Assembly: GCA_045587445.1 (NCBI GenBank)
Contig: JAZNCH010000023.1
Span: forward strand, 1-49,122
Reading direction: 5' to 3'
Origin: RGIG1995 sp045587445
GTDB lineage: Bacteria; Bacillota; Clostridia; Oscillospirales; CAG-272
DNA: 49,122 nucleotides
In this document: positions 41,588 through 49,122 of the stretch, piece by piece
Layout of the letters: every line of letters begins with the position of its first letter
Position numbering within the stretch: the stretch's first letter is position 1
Translations under genes and position numbers: made by a program
The notes under the pieces: generated by a model
What the model was told of the DNA's origin: nothing
Seen by the model: only the letters and a program-made list of their open reading frames with translations
The model's database searches: none

Positions 41588-42889
41588 ATGTACAACAAGA
41601 AATCTATTAAAGATGTAGCTGTTGCCGGCAAGAAAGTTATTGCTAGATGTGACTTTAACGTACCTATGCAGGACGGCGTAATCACAGATGACAAGAGAAT
41701 TGTCGGAGCTCTTCCTACAATCAAATATCTTGTAGATAACGGTGCGGCAGTTATTCTTTGCTCACACATGGGACGCCCCCACAATATCCTCAATGAAACC
41801 TTGAAGCTCAACAAGAAAGACAAGAAGAAAATCGACGCTCTTCCCGAAGAAGAGAGAGAAGCTGCTGCTGCAAAGATCCTCGCAAAAGCAAAAGATGAAT
41901 TCACAACCCTTTCTCTCGCTCCCGTAGCAAAGAGAATATCTGAACTTCTCGGAAAAGAAGTAATTATGGCAAAAGACGTTGTTGGCGAAGACGCTATGGC
42001 TAAGGCTGCTGCTCTTAAGTCAGGTGAAGTATTGCTTCTTGAAAATGTTCGTTTCCACGAAGAAGAAGAAAAGAATAACGAAGAATTTGCTAAGAAACTC
42101 GCTTCTATGGCAGATGTCTACGTTAATGATGCGTTTGGTACAGCTCACAGAGCTCACGCTACAACAGCAGGTATCGCTCAGTACTGCCCTGAAATGCCCG
42201 CAGTTTGCGGAACGCTTATCCAGAAAGAAATCGACGTTATGGGCGGTGCTCTCTCTGAACCTAAGCGTCCTTTCGTTGCTATCCTCGGCGGTGCAAAGGT
42301 TTCCGACAAGATTGGTGTTATTGAAAACCTTATCAACAAGGTTGACACGCTTATCATCGGCGGTGCTATGGCTTATACATTCAACAAGGCTCTCGGCCAC
42401 GAAATCGCTGATTCAAGATATGAAGAAGACAAGCTTGAACTCGCTCTCGAACTAATGAAGAAAGCAGAAGCTAAAGGCGTTAAATTCCTCCTTCCCGTTG
42501 ACAACCGCGTAGGCGACAAATTTGATAACGACTGTCATATGCTCGTTGTTGATTCTGACGACCTTCCCGCAGGTTATATGGGTCTTGACATTGGTCCCAA
42601 GACAGAACAACTCTTCGCTGAAGCTATTAAGAGTGCAGGAACAGTTATTTGGAACGGACCTATGGGCGTATTTGAGTTTGAAACATTTGCAGGCGGTACA
42701 AAGGCTGTTGCTAAAGCTGTTGCAGAAAGCAATGCAATTTCTATTATTGGCGGCGGCGACTCTGCTGCAGCCGTTGAATTGCTCGGTTACGCTGACAAAA
42801 TGACTCATATCTCAACAGGCGGCGGTGCTTCCCTCGAATTTCTCGAAGGAAAAGACCTCCCCGGAATCTCTTGCCTTAATGACAAATAA
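41588..42889 (+). CDS. pgk: Phosphoglycerate kinase
   Basis: A 433-residue glycolytic enzyme that makes ATP from 1,3-bisphosphoglycerate. The N-terminal RCDFNVPMQDG (20-30), SHMGRP (59-64), the ATP-loop region ILGGAKVSDKIGVI near 227 and the C-terminal GGGDSAAAVELLG and STGGGASLEFLEGK are all standard. The protein is about 38 residues longer than usual. The extra length lies at about 66-106, a Lys/Glu-rich helix between HMGRP and LSLAPVAKR. GAGGTG lies 7 bases before the ATG. It shows the strong codon bias of a highly expressed gene. tpiA follows after 28 bases. Confidence 0.97.
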   Translation: MYNKKSIKDVAVAGKKVIARCDFNVPMQDGVITDDKRIVGALPTIKYLVDNGAAVILCSHMGRPHNILNETLKLNKKDKKKIDALPEEEREAAAAKILAKAKDEFTTLSLAPVAKRISELLGKEVIMAKDVVGEDAMAKAAALKSGEVLLLENVRFHEEEEKNNEEFAKKLASMADVYVNDAFGTAHRAHATTAGIAQYCPEMPAVCGTLIQKEIDVMGGALSEPKRPFVAILGGAKVSDKIGVIENLINKVDTLIIGGAMAYTFNKALGHEIADSRYEEDKLELALELMKKAEAKGVKFLLPVDNRVGDKFDNDCHMLVVDSDDLPAGYMGLDIGPKTEQLFAEAIKSAGTVIWNGPMGVFEFETFAGGTKAVAKAVAESNAISIIGGGDSAAAVELLGYADKMTHISTGGGASLEFLEGKDLPGISCLNDK

Positions 42890-42917
42890 TTCACTTAACG
42901 ATTGAAGGTATAATAAA

Positions 42918-43685
42918 ATGAATAGAGAAACAAGAAACACAGTTATCGCAGGCAACTGGAAAATGAACCTTACTCCCTCTAAGGCAAAGGCTGTTATTGA
43001 AGAACTTAAGCCCTTGGTTGCGGGTAAGGACAACTGCACAACAATTCTTTGTGTTCCCTTCGTTGACATTGCAACTGCAGTTGAAGCGGCAAAGGGATCT
43101 AACATTAAAATCGGTGCACAGAACGTACACTTTGAAGAAAAAGGTGCATTCACAGGCGAAATCGCTGCTGATATGCTTCTTGAAATCGGTGCTGAATACG
43201 TAATTATCGGTCACAGCGAACGCAGACAGTACTTCGGTGAAACAAACGAAACTGTTAACAAGAGAGTTCTTGCAGCTCTTAAGGCAGGACTCAAAATAAT
43301 CCTCTGCGTTGGTGAAGTTCTTAAAGAACGCGAACAGGACATCACTGCTGAAATCGTATCCTTACAGACAAAGATTGCTCTCCTCGGGGTTGACGAAGAA
43401 ATGATGAAGAACGTTATCATCGCTTACGAACCCGTTTGGGCGATAGGCACAGGCAAGACAGCTACAGCAGAACAGGCTGATGAAGTTTGCGGAATTATCC
43501 GTAACGTTCTTGAAGCTAAGTACGGTAAAACCGTTGCAGAAGCAACTACTATCCAGTACGGCGGCTCTATGAACGCTGCAAACTCTGCAGAGCTTCTTTC
43601 TAAGGTTAACGTAGACGGCGGTCTCATTGGCGGTGCTTCACTTAAGCCCGTTGATTTCTCCGTTATCGTAAACAACGCTCAGTAA
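42918..43685 (+). CDS. tpiA: Triosephosphate isomerase
   Basis: A 255-residue TIM barrel that interconverts dihydroxyacetone phosphate and glyceraldehyde 3-phosphate. Catalytic residues are Lys15 in GNWKMN, His99 in YVIIGHSERR and Glu171 in AYEPVWAIGTG; the phosphate loop is YGGSMNAANSAEL near 215. It follows pgk and shares its transcript. A strong terminator follows. Confidence 0.97.
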   Translation: MNRETRNTVIAGNWKMNLTPSKAKAVIEELKPLVAGKDNCTTILCVPFVDIATAVEAAKGSNIKIGAQNVHFEEKGAFTGEIAADMLLEIGAEYVIIGHSERRQYFGETNETVNKRVLAALKAGLKIILCVGEVLKEREQDITAEIVSLQTKIALLGVDEEMMKNVIIAYEPVWAIGTGKTATAEQADEVCGIIRNVLEAKYGKTVAEATTIQYGGSMNAANSAELLSKVNVDGGLIGGASLKPVDFSVIVNNAQ

Positions 43686-43700
43686 TTTATACTTTATAAA

Positions 43701-43737
43701 AATCACTTCGCATCTGTTTTGCGAAGTGATTTTTTAT
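43701..43737 (+). terminator. Intrinsic terminator after pgk-tpiA
   Basis: AATCACTTCGCA pairs with TGCGAAGTGATT around TCTGTTT, followed by TTTTATTATC. Confidence 0.85.
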
Positions 43738-43798
43738 TATCTAAATCCGCCTTTCACTCATATAATATACTGAGTACAAATGAAAGGAGGTTTAAATT

Positions 43799-44218
43799 TT
43801 GTGTCAAAATATAAACAATGTTTATTTCAAGTTCGCAATAGCGACTCTCGTTGCAACTGTTCTCGGAATAATTGCAGGAATCGTGTGGCCGGAGTTTTTT
43901 ACGAACTTCCCTACTCTTCTTCTGATAGAAATAATAACCGCTGCCGTTGTTCTCGTAATACTCGGTGTGTATCTTCTCGCTCGTGGAACACGAGGTAATC
44001 AGTCACTTTCTTTTATAAGATACTATATCAGATTTCTTCTTTTCGGAACAATCGGAAGCTTTGTAATTTCCGTTCTCGCTCTTTCGACCACACTTACAGA
44101 AACCCTTGTTAGTGCAATTATCTTTGGTATAGCCGTTGGATTCTTTGTTCTTATGATAATCGGTATAGTTTTTCTTCTCGATTTTCTCCTAAAAAACGCA
44201 TTACAGACAAGAGAGTAA
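43799..44218 (+). CDS. Small four-helix membrane protein, unknown family
   Basis: Not recognised. A 139-residue protein with four membrane segments at about 10-30, 38-62, 75-97 and 101-130. The start is TTG at 43799: AAAGGAGG lies 8 bases upstream, an ideal distance, and no in-frame ATG is nearby. A GTG at 43801 is in another frame. The middle loop RGTRGNQSLSFIRYYIR is basic and probably cytoplasmic. It stands between tpiA and the his operon with terminators on both sides, so it is its own unit. Function unknown. Confidence 0.65.
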   Translation: MCQNINNVYFKFAIATLVATVLGIIAGIVWPEFFTNFPTLLLIEIITAAVVLVILGVYLLARGTRGNQSLSFIRYYIRFLLFGTIGSFVISVLALSTTLTETLVSAIIFGIAVGFFVLMIIGIVFLLDFLLKNALQTRE

Positions 44219-44284
44219 ACAAAGAACAAAAAAGGTTTAATACTCGTTGCCGACGTAAATATTACTAACTTGTCAAAAACAACC

Positions 44285-44328
44285 GCTCCCCATCGCTAAA
44301 AAACAACGGTGGGGAGCTTATTTTTTTA
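44285..44328 (+). terminator. Intrinsic terminator before the his operon
   Basis: GCTCCCCA (44285-44292) pairs with TGGGGAGC (44310-44317) and is followed by TTATTTTTTT. It isolates the his promoter from the upstream membrane-protein gene. Confidence 0.8.
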
Positions 44329-44387
44329 TTGTTTTTATATATTTACAAGATTAATAAAATTTTAATAAAATAATATGTAAAAACCTA

Positions 44388-44422
44388 TTGACTTTATCGC
44401 TTTAGTGTGGTAAAATATCCAC
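44388..44422 (+). promoter_or_regulatory. Promoter of the yerC-his operon with an overlapping palindrome
   Basis: TTGACT at 44388-44393, 17-base spacer, TAAAAT at 44411-44416. The inverted repeat GTGG-N8-CCAC (44407-44422) straddles the -10 box, the correct place for a repressor operator. YerC, the first gene, is a TrpR-like DNA-binding protein, so autoregulation is the natural guess. Confidence 0.55.
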
Positions 44423-44463
44423 CGTTATTATGTTTACAAAAAAATTCTGAAAAGGTGACTAAA

Positions 44464-44760
44464 ATGAAAGATATTCATAATGAATCCACAGAAAGATTTA
44501 TAAAGGCAATTCTTAACCTGGAAAGCACAGAAGAATGTAAAAGATTTTTTGAAGATATCTGTACAATTAAAGAGCTTCAGGATATGTCTCAAAGACTTGA
44601 GGTTGCTCTGCTCCTAAACGACGGAAAGAGTTATCAGGAAGTATTGTCAAAGACGGGCGTAAGCACAGCTACTATAAGCCGCGTAAACAAATGTCTAAAC
44701 TACGGAAGCGGCGGTTACAAGGAAGCTATAGAAAAGTTATCCAAGAAAGAGAGTAAGTAA
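44464..44760 (+). CDS. yerC: YerC/YecD-family TrpR-like regulator
   Basis: A 98-residue TrpR-superfamily protein. The helix-turn-helix is seen in QRLEVALLLNDGKSYQEVLSKTGVSTATISRVNKCL-type sequence at about 40-75. I chose ATG 44464 (AAAGGTGA 7 bases upstream); an in-frame ATG at 44407 would lie in the -10 box. It is the first gene of the his operon and ends 1 base before hisZ. YerC-type proteins have been linked to control of histidine synthesis in Firmicutes by genomic context, and its place here fits this. The probable operator is the GTGG-N8-CCAC palindrome in the promoter. Confidence 0.88.
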   Translation: MKDIHNESTERFIKAILNLESTEECKRFFEDICTIKELQDMSQRLEVALLLNDGKSYQEVLSKTGVSTATISRVNKCLNYGSGGYKEAIEKLSKKESK

Positions 44761-44761
44761 T

Positions 44762-45889
44762 ATGGATATAAAAGATTCTGTTTTAAAAAATGAAGAAATA
44801 GCTATTTTTAAACTCCGTCAGCTCTACGGTAAATACGGCTATTCACAATATAAAATGAGTAAATTCGAAGAGTACGACCTTTACGTGAGGAACAAAGATT
44901 TTCTTGTTTCCGACAGTATCATAACCTTTACCGATACAAACGGAAAGCTGCTTGCACTAAAGCCCGACGTTACTCTTTCGATTATTAAGAATACAAAAGA
45001 CGAAAAAAACACCGTAAATAAAGTTTACTACAACGAAAACGTTTACCGTATTTCTAAAGGTGCCCATTCTTTTAAAGAAATTATGCAGTCGGGACTCGAA
45101 TGTATTGGCGATATTGATAACTACAACATTTACGAAGTTCTTATGCTCGCCTGCGAAAGCTTGAAAAGCATTTCAGAAGACTGCGTTCTTGATATATCAA
45201 ACCTTGGTATTCTTTCAGACGTTATTGAAAACATAAATATTTCCGAGGGAAACAGAAAGAATGTTTTAAAGTGCGCAAGCGAAAAGAACACTCACGAAAT
45301 CGCAAGAATTTGTGCCGAGGAAGAAATCCCCGAACAAAAAGCAAATGCACTCAAAAAACTTATATCAACATACGGGACCCCCGAAAAAGTAATCGAAATA
45401 ATAAAAAATGAACTTTCCGAATTTATCGAAAAGAAAAAAATCGATGACCTTTCTGCTATAATAAATGCTCTCATCGAAAATGGTTACGGGGATATGATAA
45501 GAATCGACTTTTCTGTTATTAACGATATGAACTATTATAACGGAATTGTGTTCAAAGGTTTTATTAACACAATACCCACAGGCGTTCTTTCCGGAGGTCA
45601 ATATGACAAGCTTATGCAAAAGATGGGAAGAAAAACAGGTGCTATAGGCTTTGCCGTATATCTTGATATGCTTGAACGGTTCAATGAAACAGAAAAGGGA
45701 TTTGACGTTGATACGGTTATTCTCTACAATGACGGAGACAGTATCAATTCACTTAACAACGCTATAAAAATGATGGCTGATAACGGTAAAAGCGTTATGG
45801 CACAAAAAGCTGTACCGAAGGATATTAAATATAAGCAGCTTTTAAAACTAAATGATAAAGGAGTGGTTATAATTGAAAACAATGCTTAA
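44762..45889 (+). CDS. hisZ: ATP phosphoribosyltransferase regulatory subunit HisZ
   Basis: A 375-residue HisRS-like protein that lacks tRNA charging and instead joins HisG as the regulatory subunit. It keeps HisRS motif-2-like parts (YNENVYRISKGAHSFKEIMQSGLECIG near 88-115) and the HisA-like motifs DMNYYNGIVFKGF and SGGQYDKLMQKMGRKTGAIGF near 258-298, but has no anticodon-binding domain. Its presence goes with the short HisG type. It begins 1 base after yerC and overlaps hisG by 17 bases. Confidence 0.93.
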   Translation: MDIKDSVLKNEEIAIFKLRQLYGKYGYSQYKMSKFEEYDLYVRNKDFLVSDSIITFTDTNGKLLALKPDVTLSIIKNTKDEKNTVNKVYYNENVYRISKGAHSFKEIMQSGLECIGDIDNYNIYEVLMLACESLKSISEDCVLDISNLGILSDVIENINISEGNRKNVLKCASEKNTHEIARICAEEEIPEQKANALKKLISTYGTPEKVIEIIKNELSEFIEKKKIDDLSAIINALIENGYGDMIRIDFSVINDMNYYNGIVFKGFINTIPTGVLSGGQYDKLMQKMGRKTGAIGFAVYLDMLERFNETEKGFDVDTVILYNDGDSINSLNNAIKMMADNGKSVMAQKAVPKDIKYKQLLKLNDKGVVIIENNA

Positions 45890-46514
45890 TATAGCTCTGC
45901 CCAAAGGCAGACTTGGCGAAAAAGTTTATGCTATGTTTGAAAAAGCAGGTTTTGAATGCCCCTCCATAAAAGAAAACAGCAGAAAACTTATTTTTGAAAA
46001 TGATGAATTATGCGTTAGATATTTCTGGGTTAAGCCCTCTGATTCAGCCATATACGTTGAAAGAGGCGCCGCTGATATAGGTGTTGCGGGAAAGGATATA
46101 CTTCTTGAATATAATCCCGACGTTTACGAGCTACTCGACCTTGACATCGGTAAATGCAGAATGGCTGTTGCCGCAAAGAAAGAGTTTAGAGACGACCCAC
46201 AGAAAACACTCAGAGTTGCAACGAAATTTACCAATATTGCTCAGAATTTCTACGCTTCAAAAGGCAGAGAAATAGATATGATTCACCTGAACGGTTCTAT
46301 CGAAATAGCCCCAATTTTGGGACTTTCAGACGTTATTGTGGATATCGTCGAAACGGGTACAACCTTAAAAGAAAATAATCTTGAAGTTAAGGAAACTATT
46401 TTTCCGATAAGTGCCCGACTTATCGCAAACAAATCAAGCTTTAAATTTAAAAATACACAAATTGAAAAAATAGTGCGCGATCTTTCTGCGCAAGTTGAGG
46501 CAAAAAATGATTAA
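45873..46514 (+). CDS. hisG: ATP phosphoribosyltransferase catalytic subunit HisG (short form)
   Basis: A 213-residue short-form HisG that joins PRPP to ATP, the first step of histidine synthesis. It shows NIALPKGRLGEKV near the start, RGAADIGVAGKD near 68 and the PRPP loop IVETGTTLKENNL near 153-165. It lacks the C-terminal regulatory domain, so HisZ is needed. A TTG at 45873 has AAAGGAG 9 bases upstream. The in-frame ATG at 45882 gives the more usual first residues, but its spacing (18 bases) is poor, so I favour the TTG. Confidence 0.94.
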   Translation: MKTMLNIALPKGRLGEKVYAMFEKAGFECPSIKENSRKLIFENDELCVRYFWVKPSDSAIYVERGAADIGVAGKDILLEYNPDVYELLDLDIGKCRMAVAAKKEFRDDPQKTLRVATKFTNIAQNFYASKGREIDMIHLNGSIEIAPILGLSDVIVDIVETGTTLKENNLEVKETIFPISARLIANKSSFKFKNTQIEKIVRDLSAQVEAKND

Positions 46515-47781
46515 GATTTTAAAATACGGCGAAGTTGAAAACAAAAATATATTTGCTAGAGCAGTATCGGAAATTGACGTAGCGGGTACGGTTACCGAAA
46601 TTATAGATAACGTAAAACAAAATGGTGACTCTGCCCTTCTTATGTACTGCGAAAAATTTGACAAAGCAAAATTATCCTCTCTTGAAGTAACAAGCGAAGA
46701 AATTGAAGAAGCTTTTTCTTCCGTTCCTGCCGAATTTATTGAAATACTCAAAAAATCGGCGGCAAATATTAGAAAATTCCACGAAAAACAGGTAAGAAAC
46801 AGCTTTATTATAAACGATGAAGACGGAATTATTATCGGACAAAAAATTATCCCCGTAGACAAAGCGGGACTTTACGTTCCCGGTGGTACTGCGGCATATC
46901 CGTCAACTGTGCTTATGGACTCTATTCCCGCCAAAATCGCAGGCGTAAAAGAAGTTGTTATAACCACTCCGCCCTCCGCAAACGGTAAAATTAATCCTGT
47001 TATACTTGCAGCGGCAAAGATTGCGGACGTTGACAGAATATTTAAGGTTGGCGGTGCTCAGGCTATTGCGGCATTGGCTTACGGAACTGAATCAATTCCT
47101 AAGGTTGACAAAATAGTAGGCCCCGGCAACGCATTTGTTGCTGAAGCAAAAAAACAGGTGTTCGGAAACGTTTCTATCGATATGATTGCCGGACCATCGG
47201 AAATACTTGTTGTGTCCGACGGCAAAGGAAATCCCGCGTATGCGGCGGCAGATTTGCTCTCTCAAGCTGAACACGATAAAATGGCAAGTGCCGTTCTTGT
47301 AACCGATTCACTCGATTTTGCCAAAGCAGTTCAGATAGAAATTGAAAGGCAAATACCCAAACTCGAAAGACAGGATATAGCTCGTGTATCTATCGACAAC
47401 AACGGTAAAATAATTGTTGCAAATTCACTTGACGAAGCTATAGAAATATCAAACGAGATAGCTCCCGAGCATCTTGAACTTTGCGTAGATAATCCATTCG
47501 ATTATCTTGACAAGATAAGACATGCAGGTTCAGTCTTTATGGGAAGATATTGCCCCGAAGCTTTGGGAGATTATTTTGCAGGACCTAACCACACACTTCC
47601 AACAAGCGGTACGGCAAAATTTTCAAGTCCGCTTTCGGTTGACGATTTTATTAAAAAGACACAGTATACATATTATACAAAAAATGCTTTAGCTAAAGTT
47701 GCAAATGACGTTGCATACTTCGCAGAAAAAGAAGGTTTAACAGCACACGCTAAGAGTGCTACAATAAGATTTGAAGAATAA
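46507..47781 (+). CDS. hisD: Histidinol dehydrogenase
   Basis: A 424-residue zinc enzyme that oxidises histidinol to histidine in two NAD steps. Landmarks are GLYVPGGTAAYPST near 120-133, VGPGNAFVAEAKKQVFG near 203-219, the zinc ligands in LSQAEHDKMA near 253-262, and the catalytic Glu-His pair in APEHLELCVDNP near 320. I chose ATG 46507 (GAGG 6 bases upstream); the TTG at 46495 precedes this box. It overlaps hisG by 8 bases. Confidence 0.96.
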   Translation: MIKILKYGEVENKNIFARAVSEIDVAGTVTEIIDNVKQNGDSALLMYCEKFDKAKLSSLEVTSEEIEEAFSSVPAEFIEILKKSAANIRKFHEKQVRNSFIINDEDGIIIGQKIIPVDKAGLYVPGGTAAYPSTVLMDSIPAKIAGVKEVVITTPPSANGKINPVILAAAKIADVDRIFKVGGAQAIAALAYGTESIPKVDKIVGPGNAFVAEAKKQVFGNVSIDMIAGPSEILVVSDGKGNPAYAAADLLSQAEHDKMASAVLVTDSLDFAKAVQIEIERQIPKLERQDIARVSIDNNGKIIVANSLDEAIEISNEIAPEHLELCVDNPFDYLDKIRHAGSVFMGRYCPEALGDYFAGPNHTLPTSGTAKFSSPLSVDDFIKKTQYTYYTKNALAKVANDVAYFAEKEGLTAHAKSATIRFEE

Positions 47782-47797
47782 CATTTGGAGATAAAAA

Positions 47798-48862
47798 ATG
47801 AGCAGATTTTTCAGTGAGAAATATAATAAACTTGTTCCCTACACCCCCGGTGAACAACCGAAAGATATGAAATATATAAAGCTTAACACAAACGAATCAC
47901 CTTTTCCCCCTTCCGAAAAAGCTATTATCGCGGCTATGGAAGAAGCTCAAAAATTACAGCTTTATCCTGACCCTGAGTGCAGAGCTTTAACCGAAAAGGT
48001 TGCTGAATACTGTGGTGTTGAATATGAAAACGTGCTCATGACAAACGGCTCTGACGAAATTCTTAATTTCGCTTTTATGGCTTTTTGTGATGAAAAAACT
48101 CCTGCGGCATTCCCTGATATATCTTACGGTTTTTACAGTGTTTTTGCAGAGCTTAACAACGTTCCATATACTCAAATTCCCTTGAAAGAAGATTTTTCAA
48201 TAGATATAAATGACTACAAAGGAATAAACAAAACTATTTTTATTGCAAATCCTAATGCACCGACAGGTTTAACGCTTACACTACCTCAAATTGAAGAAAT
48301 ACTGATTTCTAACCCTAATAACGTTGTTGTTATAGACGAAGCATACGTAGATTTTGGTGCTGAAAGCTGTTTGCCGTTAGTAAAAAAATACGATAACCTT
48401 TTAGTTTGTCAGACGTTTTCAAAGTCACGCTCTATGGCGGGCGCAAGACTCGGCTTCGGTGTCGGTTCTGCCGCGCTTATCGCTGACTTGAACACAGTTA
48501 AATATTCAACAAATCCCTACAACATCAACAGAATGACAATGGCGGCAGGTATTGGTGTCTTGAACGACGACGCTTATACAAAAGCAAACTGTGCAGAAAT
48601 TGCAGAAAACAGAGAGTACTCCACTGCAAAATTAAAAGATATGGGATTTGTTACGACAGATTCAAAATCAAACTTTATATTTGGTAAACACCCAGATATT
48701 GGCGGACGAACTATATACGAAAGTCTCAAGAAAAAAGGAATTCTCGTGCGCCATTTCTCAAAACCGAGAATTAGCGAATACGTTAGAATTACTGTAGGTA
48801 CGTCAGAACAAATGACAGCACTTTTGTTTGCTTTAAAAAAGATATTGGAGGAGAACAAATGA
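47798..48862 (+). CDS. hisC: Histidinol-phosphate aminotransferase
   Basis: A 354-residue class I/II aminotransferase of the HisC type, PLP dependent. KLNTNESPFPPS near 29-40, FIANPNAPTG near 147, DEAYVDFG near 177 and the PLP lysine in QTFSKSRSMAGARLGF near 210 are visible. TTTGGAG lies about 9 bases before the ATG. The stop overlaps the hisB start (ATGA). Confidence 0.95.
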   Translation: MSRFFSEKYNKLVPYTPGEQPKDMKYIKLNTNESPFPPSEKAIIAAMEEAQKLQLYPDPECRALTEKVAEYCGVEYENVLMTNGSDEILNFAFMAFCDEKTPAAFPDISYGFYSVFAELNNVPYTQIPLKEDFSIDINDYKGINKTIFIANPNAPTGLTLTLPQIEEILISNPNNVVVIDEAYVDFGAESCLPLVKKYDNLLVCQTFSKSRSMAGARLGFGVGSAALIADLNTVKYSTNPYNINRMTMAAGIGVLNDDAYTKANCAEIAENREYSTAKLKDMGFVTTDSKSNFIFGKHPDIGGRTIYESLKKKGILVRHFSKPRISEYVRITVGTSEQMTALLFALKKILEENK

Positions 48863-49122
48863 TAAGAGTTGCTGAAATAAAAAGAAAAACAGCCGAAACA
48901 GAAATATATTTGAAAATAAGACTTGACGGAAAAGGCGAATCAAAGATAGAAACAGGCTGTGGCTTTCTTGACCACATGCTCACTCTATTCTCTAAATACA
49001 GCCGATTTGATGTGGAAGTATCTTGCAAAGGCGACACATACGTCGATTATCACCACTCTGTTGAAGATATAGGCATTTGCCTCGGTATAGCTTTCAACGA
49101 TGCTATCGGTGATAAAAGAGGT
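48859..49122 (+). CDS. hisB: Imidazoleglycerol-phosphate dehydratase HisB (3' end outside window)
   Basis: The first 88 codons of HisB, cut by the window edge. GCGFLDHMLTLFSKYSRF at 33-50 and DYHHSVEDIGICLG at 62-75 are the first pair of metal-binding motifs of the enzyme, which removes water from imidazoleglycerol phosphate. GGAGGAG lies 6 bases before the ATG, which overlaps the hisC stop by 4 bases. The remaining his genes (hisH, A, F, I) probably lie beyond. Confidence 0.95.
   Translation, partial: MIRVAEIKRKTAETEIYLKIRLDGKGESKIETGCGFLDHMLTLFSKYSRFDVEVSCKGDTYVDYHHSVEDIGICLGIAFNDAIGDKRG

Noticed and set aside
41979..42455. Open frame of 158 codons inside pgk
   Set aside because: It is an alternate-frame product of the highly biased codons of pgk, rich in Leu and Ser with no family features.
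1..49122. CRISPR array, prophage, insertion sequence or toxin-antitoxin pair
   Set aside because: I saw no regularly spaced repeats, transposase, phage structural gene or typical toxin-antitoxin pair in reading the window.

Overview
This window looks like the chromosome of a low-GC, Gram-positive Firmicute of the class Clostridia, probably an uncultured gut lineage and probably a spore former. The main clues are the AT-rich base composition, strong Shine-Dalgarno sites, sigma-A promoters, an L-box (lysine) riboswitch, a HisZ plus short HisG histidine system with a YerC-type regulator, SepF and DivIVA cell-division proteins, a CwlD-like amidase and a LysM/GH18 spore-type hydrolase. Almost all of it is core or housekeeping DNA. 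I see no prophage, insertion sequence, CRISPR array or integrated element. The Xer-type recombinase stands alone without any att-like repeats that I could recognise.

Layout. 1-5400: an unassigned structured leader and an ArsB/NhaD-type ion permease; a 50-residue protein gene on the minus strand; a TSCPD-domain gene interrupted by an in-frame TAG; then thrH, a short-chain dehydrogenase and a CofE-like ligase as separate units with their own promoters and terminators. 5400-9400: Xer recombinase (minus), a small membrane protein, cwlD and radA. 9500-18540: secA followed by two related membrane proteins of unknown family, a MATE exporter, an EamA transporter, a DUF362/ferredoxin protein and ispE, closely packed and probably co-transcribed. 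18590-21510: cysK, a DacA-like carboxypeptidase, a YbaK/EbsC tRNA-editing protein and tRNA-Gln(UUG). 21640-23010: a second MATE exporter.

23058-34476 (minus): a long run reading hlyD-like, yggS, sepF, divIVA, ileS, lspA, rluD-like, HAD phosphatase, metG, tatD. It combines cell division with translation and lipoprotein maturation genes. 34543-36560 (minus): miaA and queA, both tRNA modification. 36618-38626: a lysine riboswitch controlling dapA-dapB, the first committed steps of diaminopimelate/lysine synthesis. 38682-41333 (minus): GH18/LysM hydrolase and ahcY. 41491-43685: pgk-tpiA (glycolysis), followed by a small membrane protein. 44388-49122: yerC-hisZ-hisG-hisD-hisC-hisB, a histidine operon that runs off the right edge inside hisB.

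Best leads: the two membrane proteins after secA, which carry three copies of a shared Pro-Asp-(Phe/Leu)-Leu-Gly unit; the structured leader before the ion permease; a long hairpin that buries the cwlD ribosome-binding site; the interrupted TSCPD gene beside the 50-residue gene; and a palindrome over the -10 box of the yerC-his operon. None of these amounts to a clearly new multi-gene system. All identifications rest on motif reading and memory of families, since no database search was possible.
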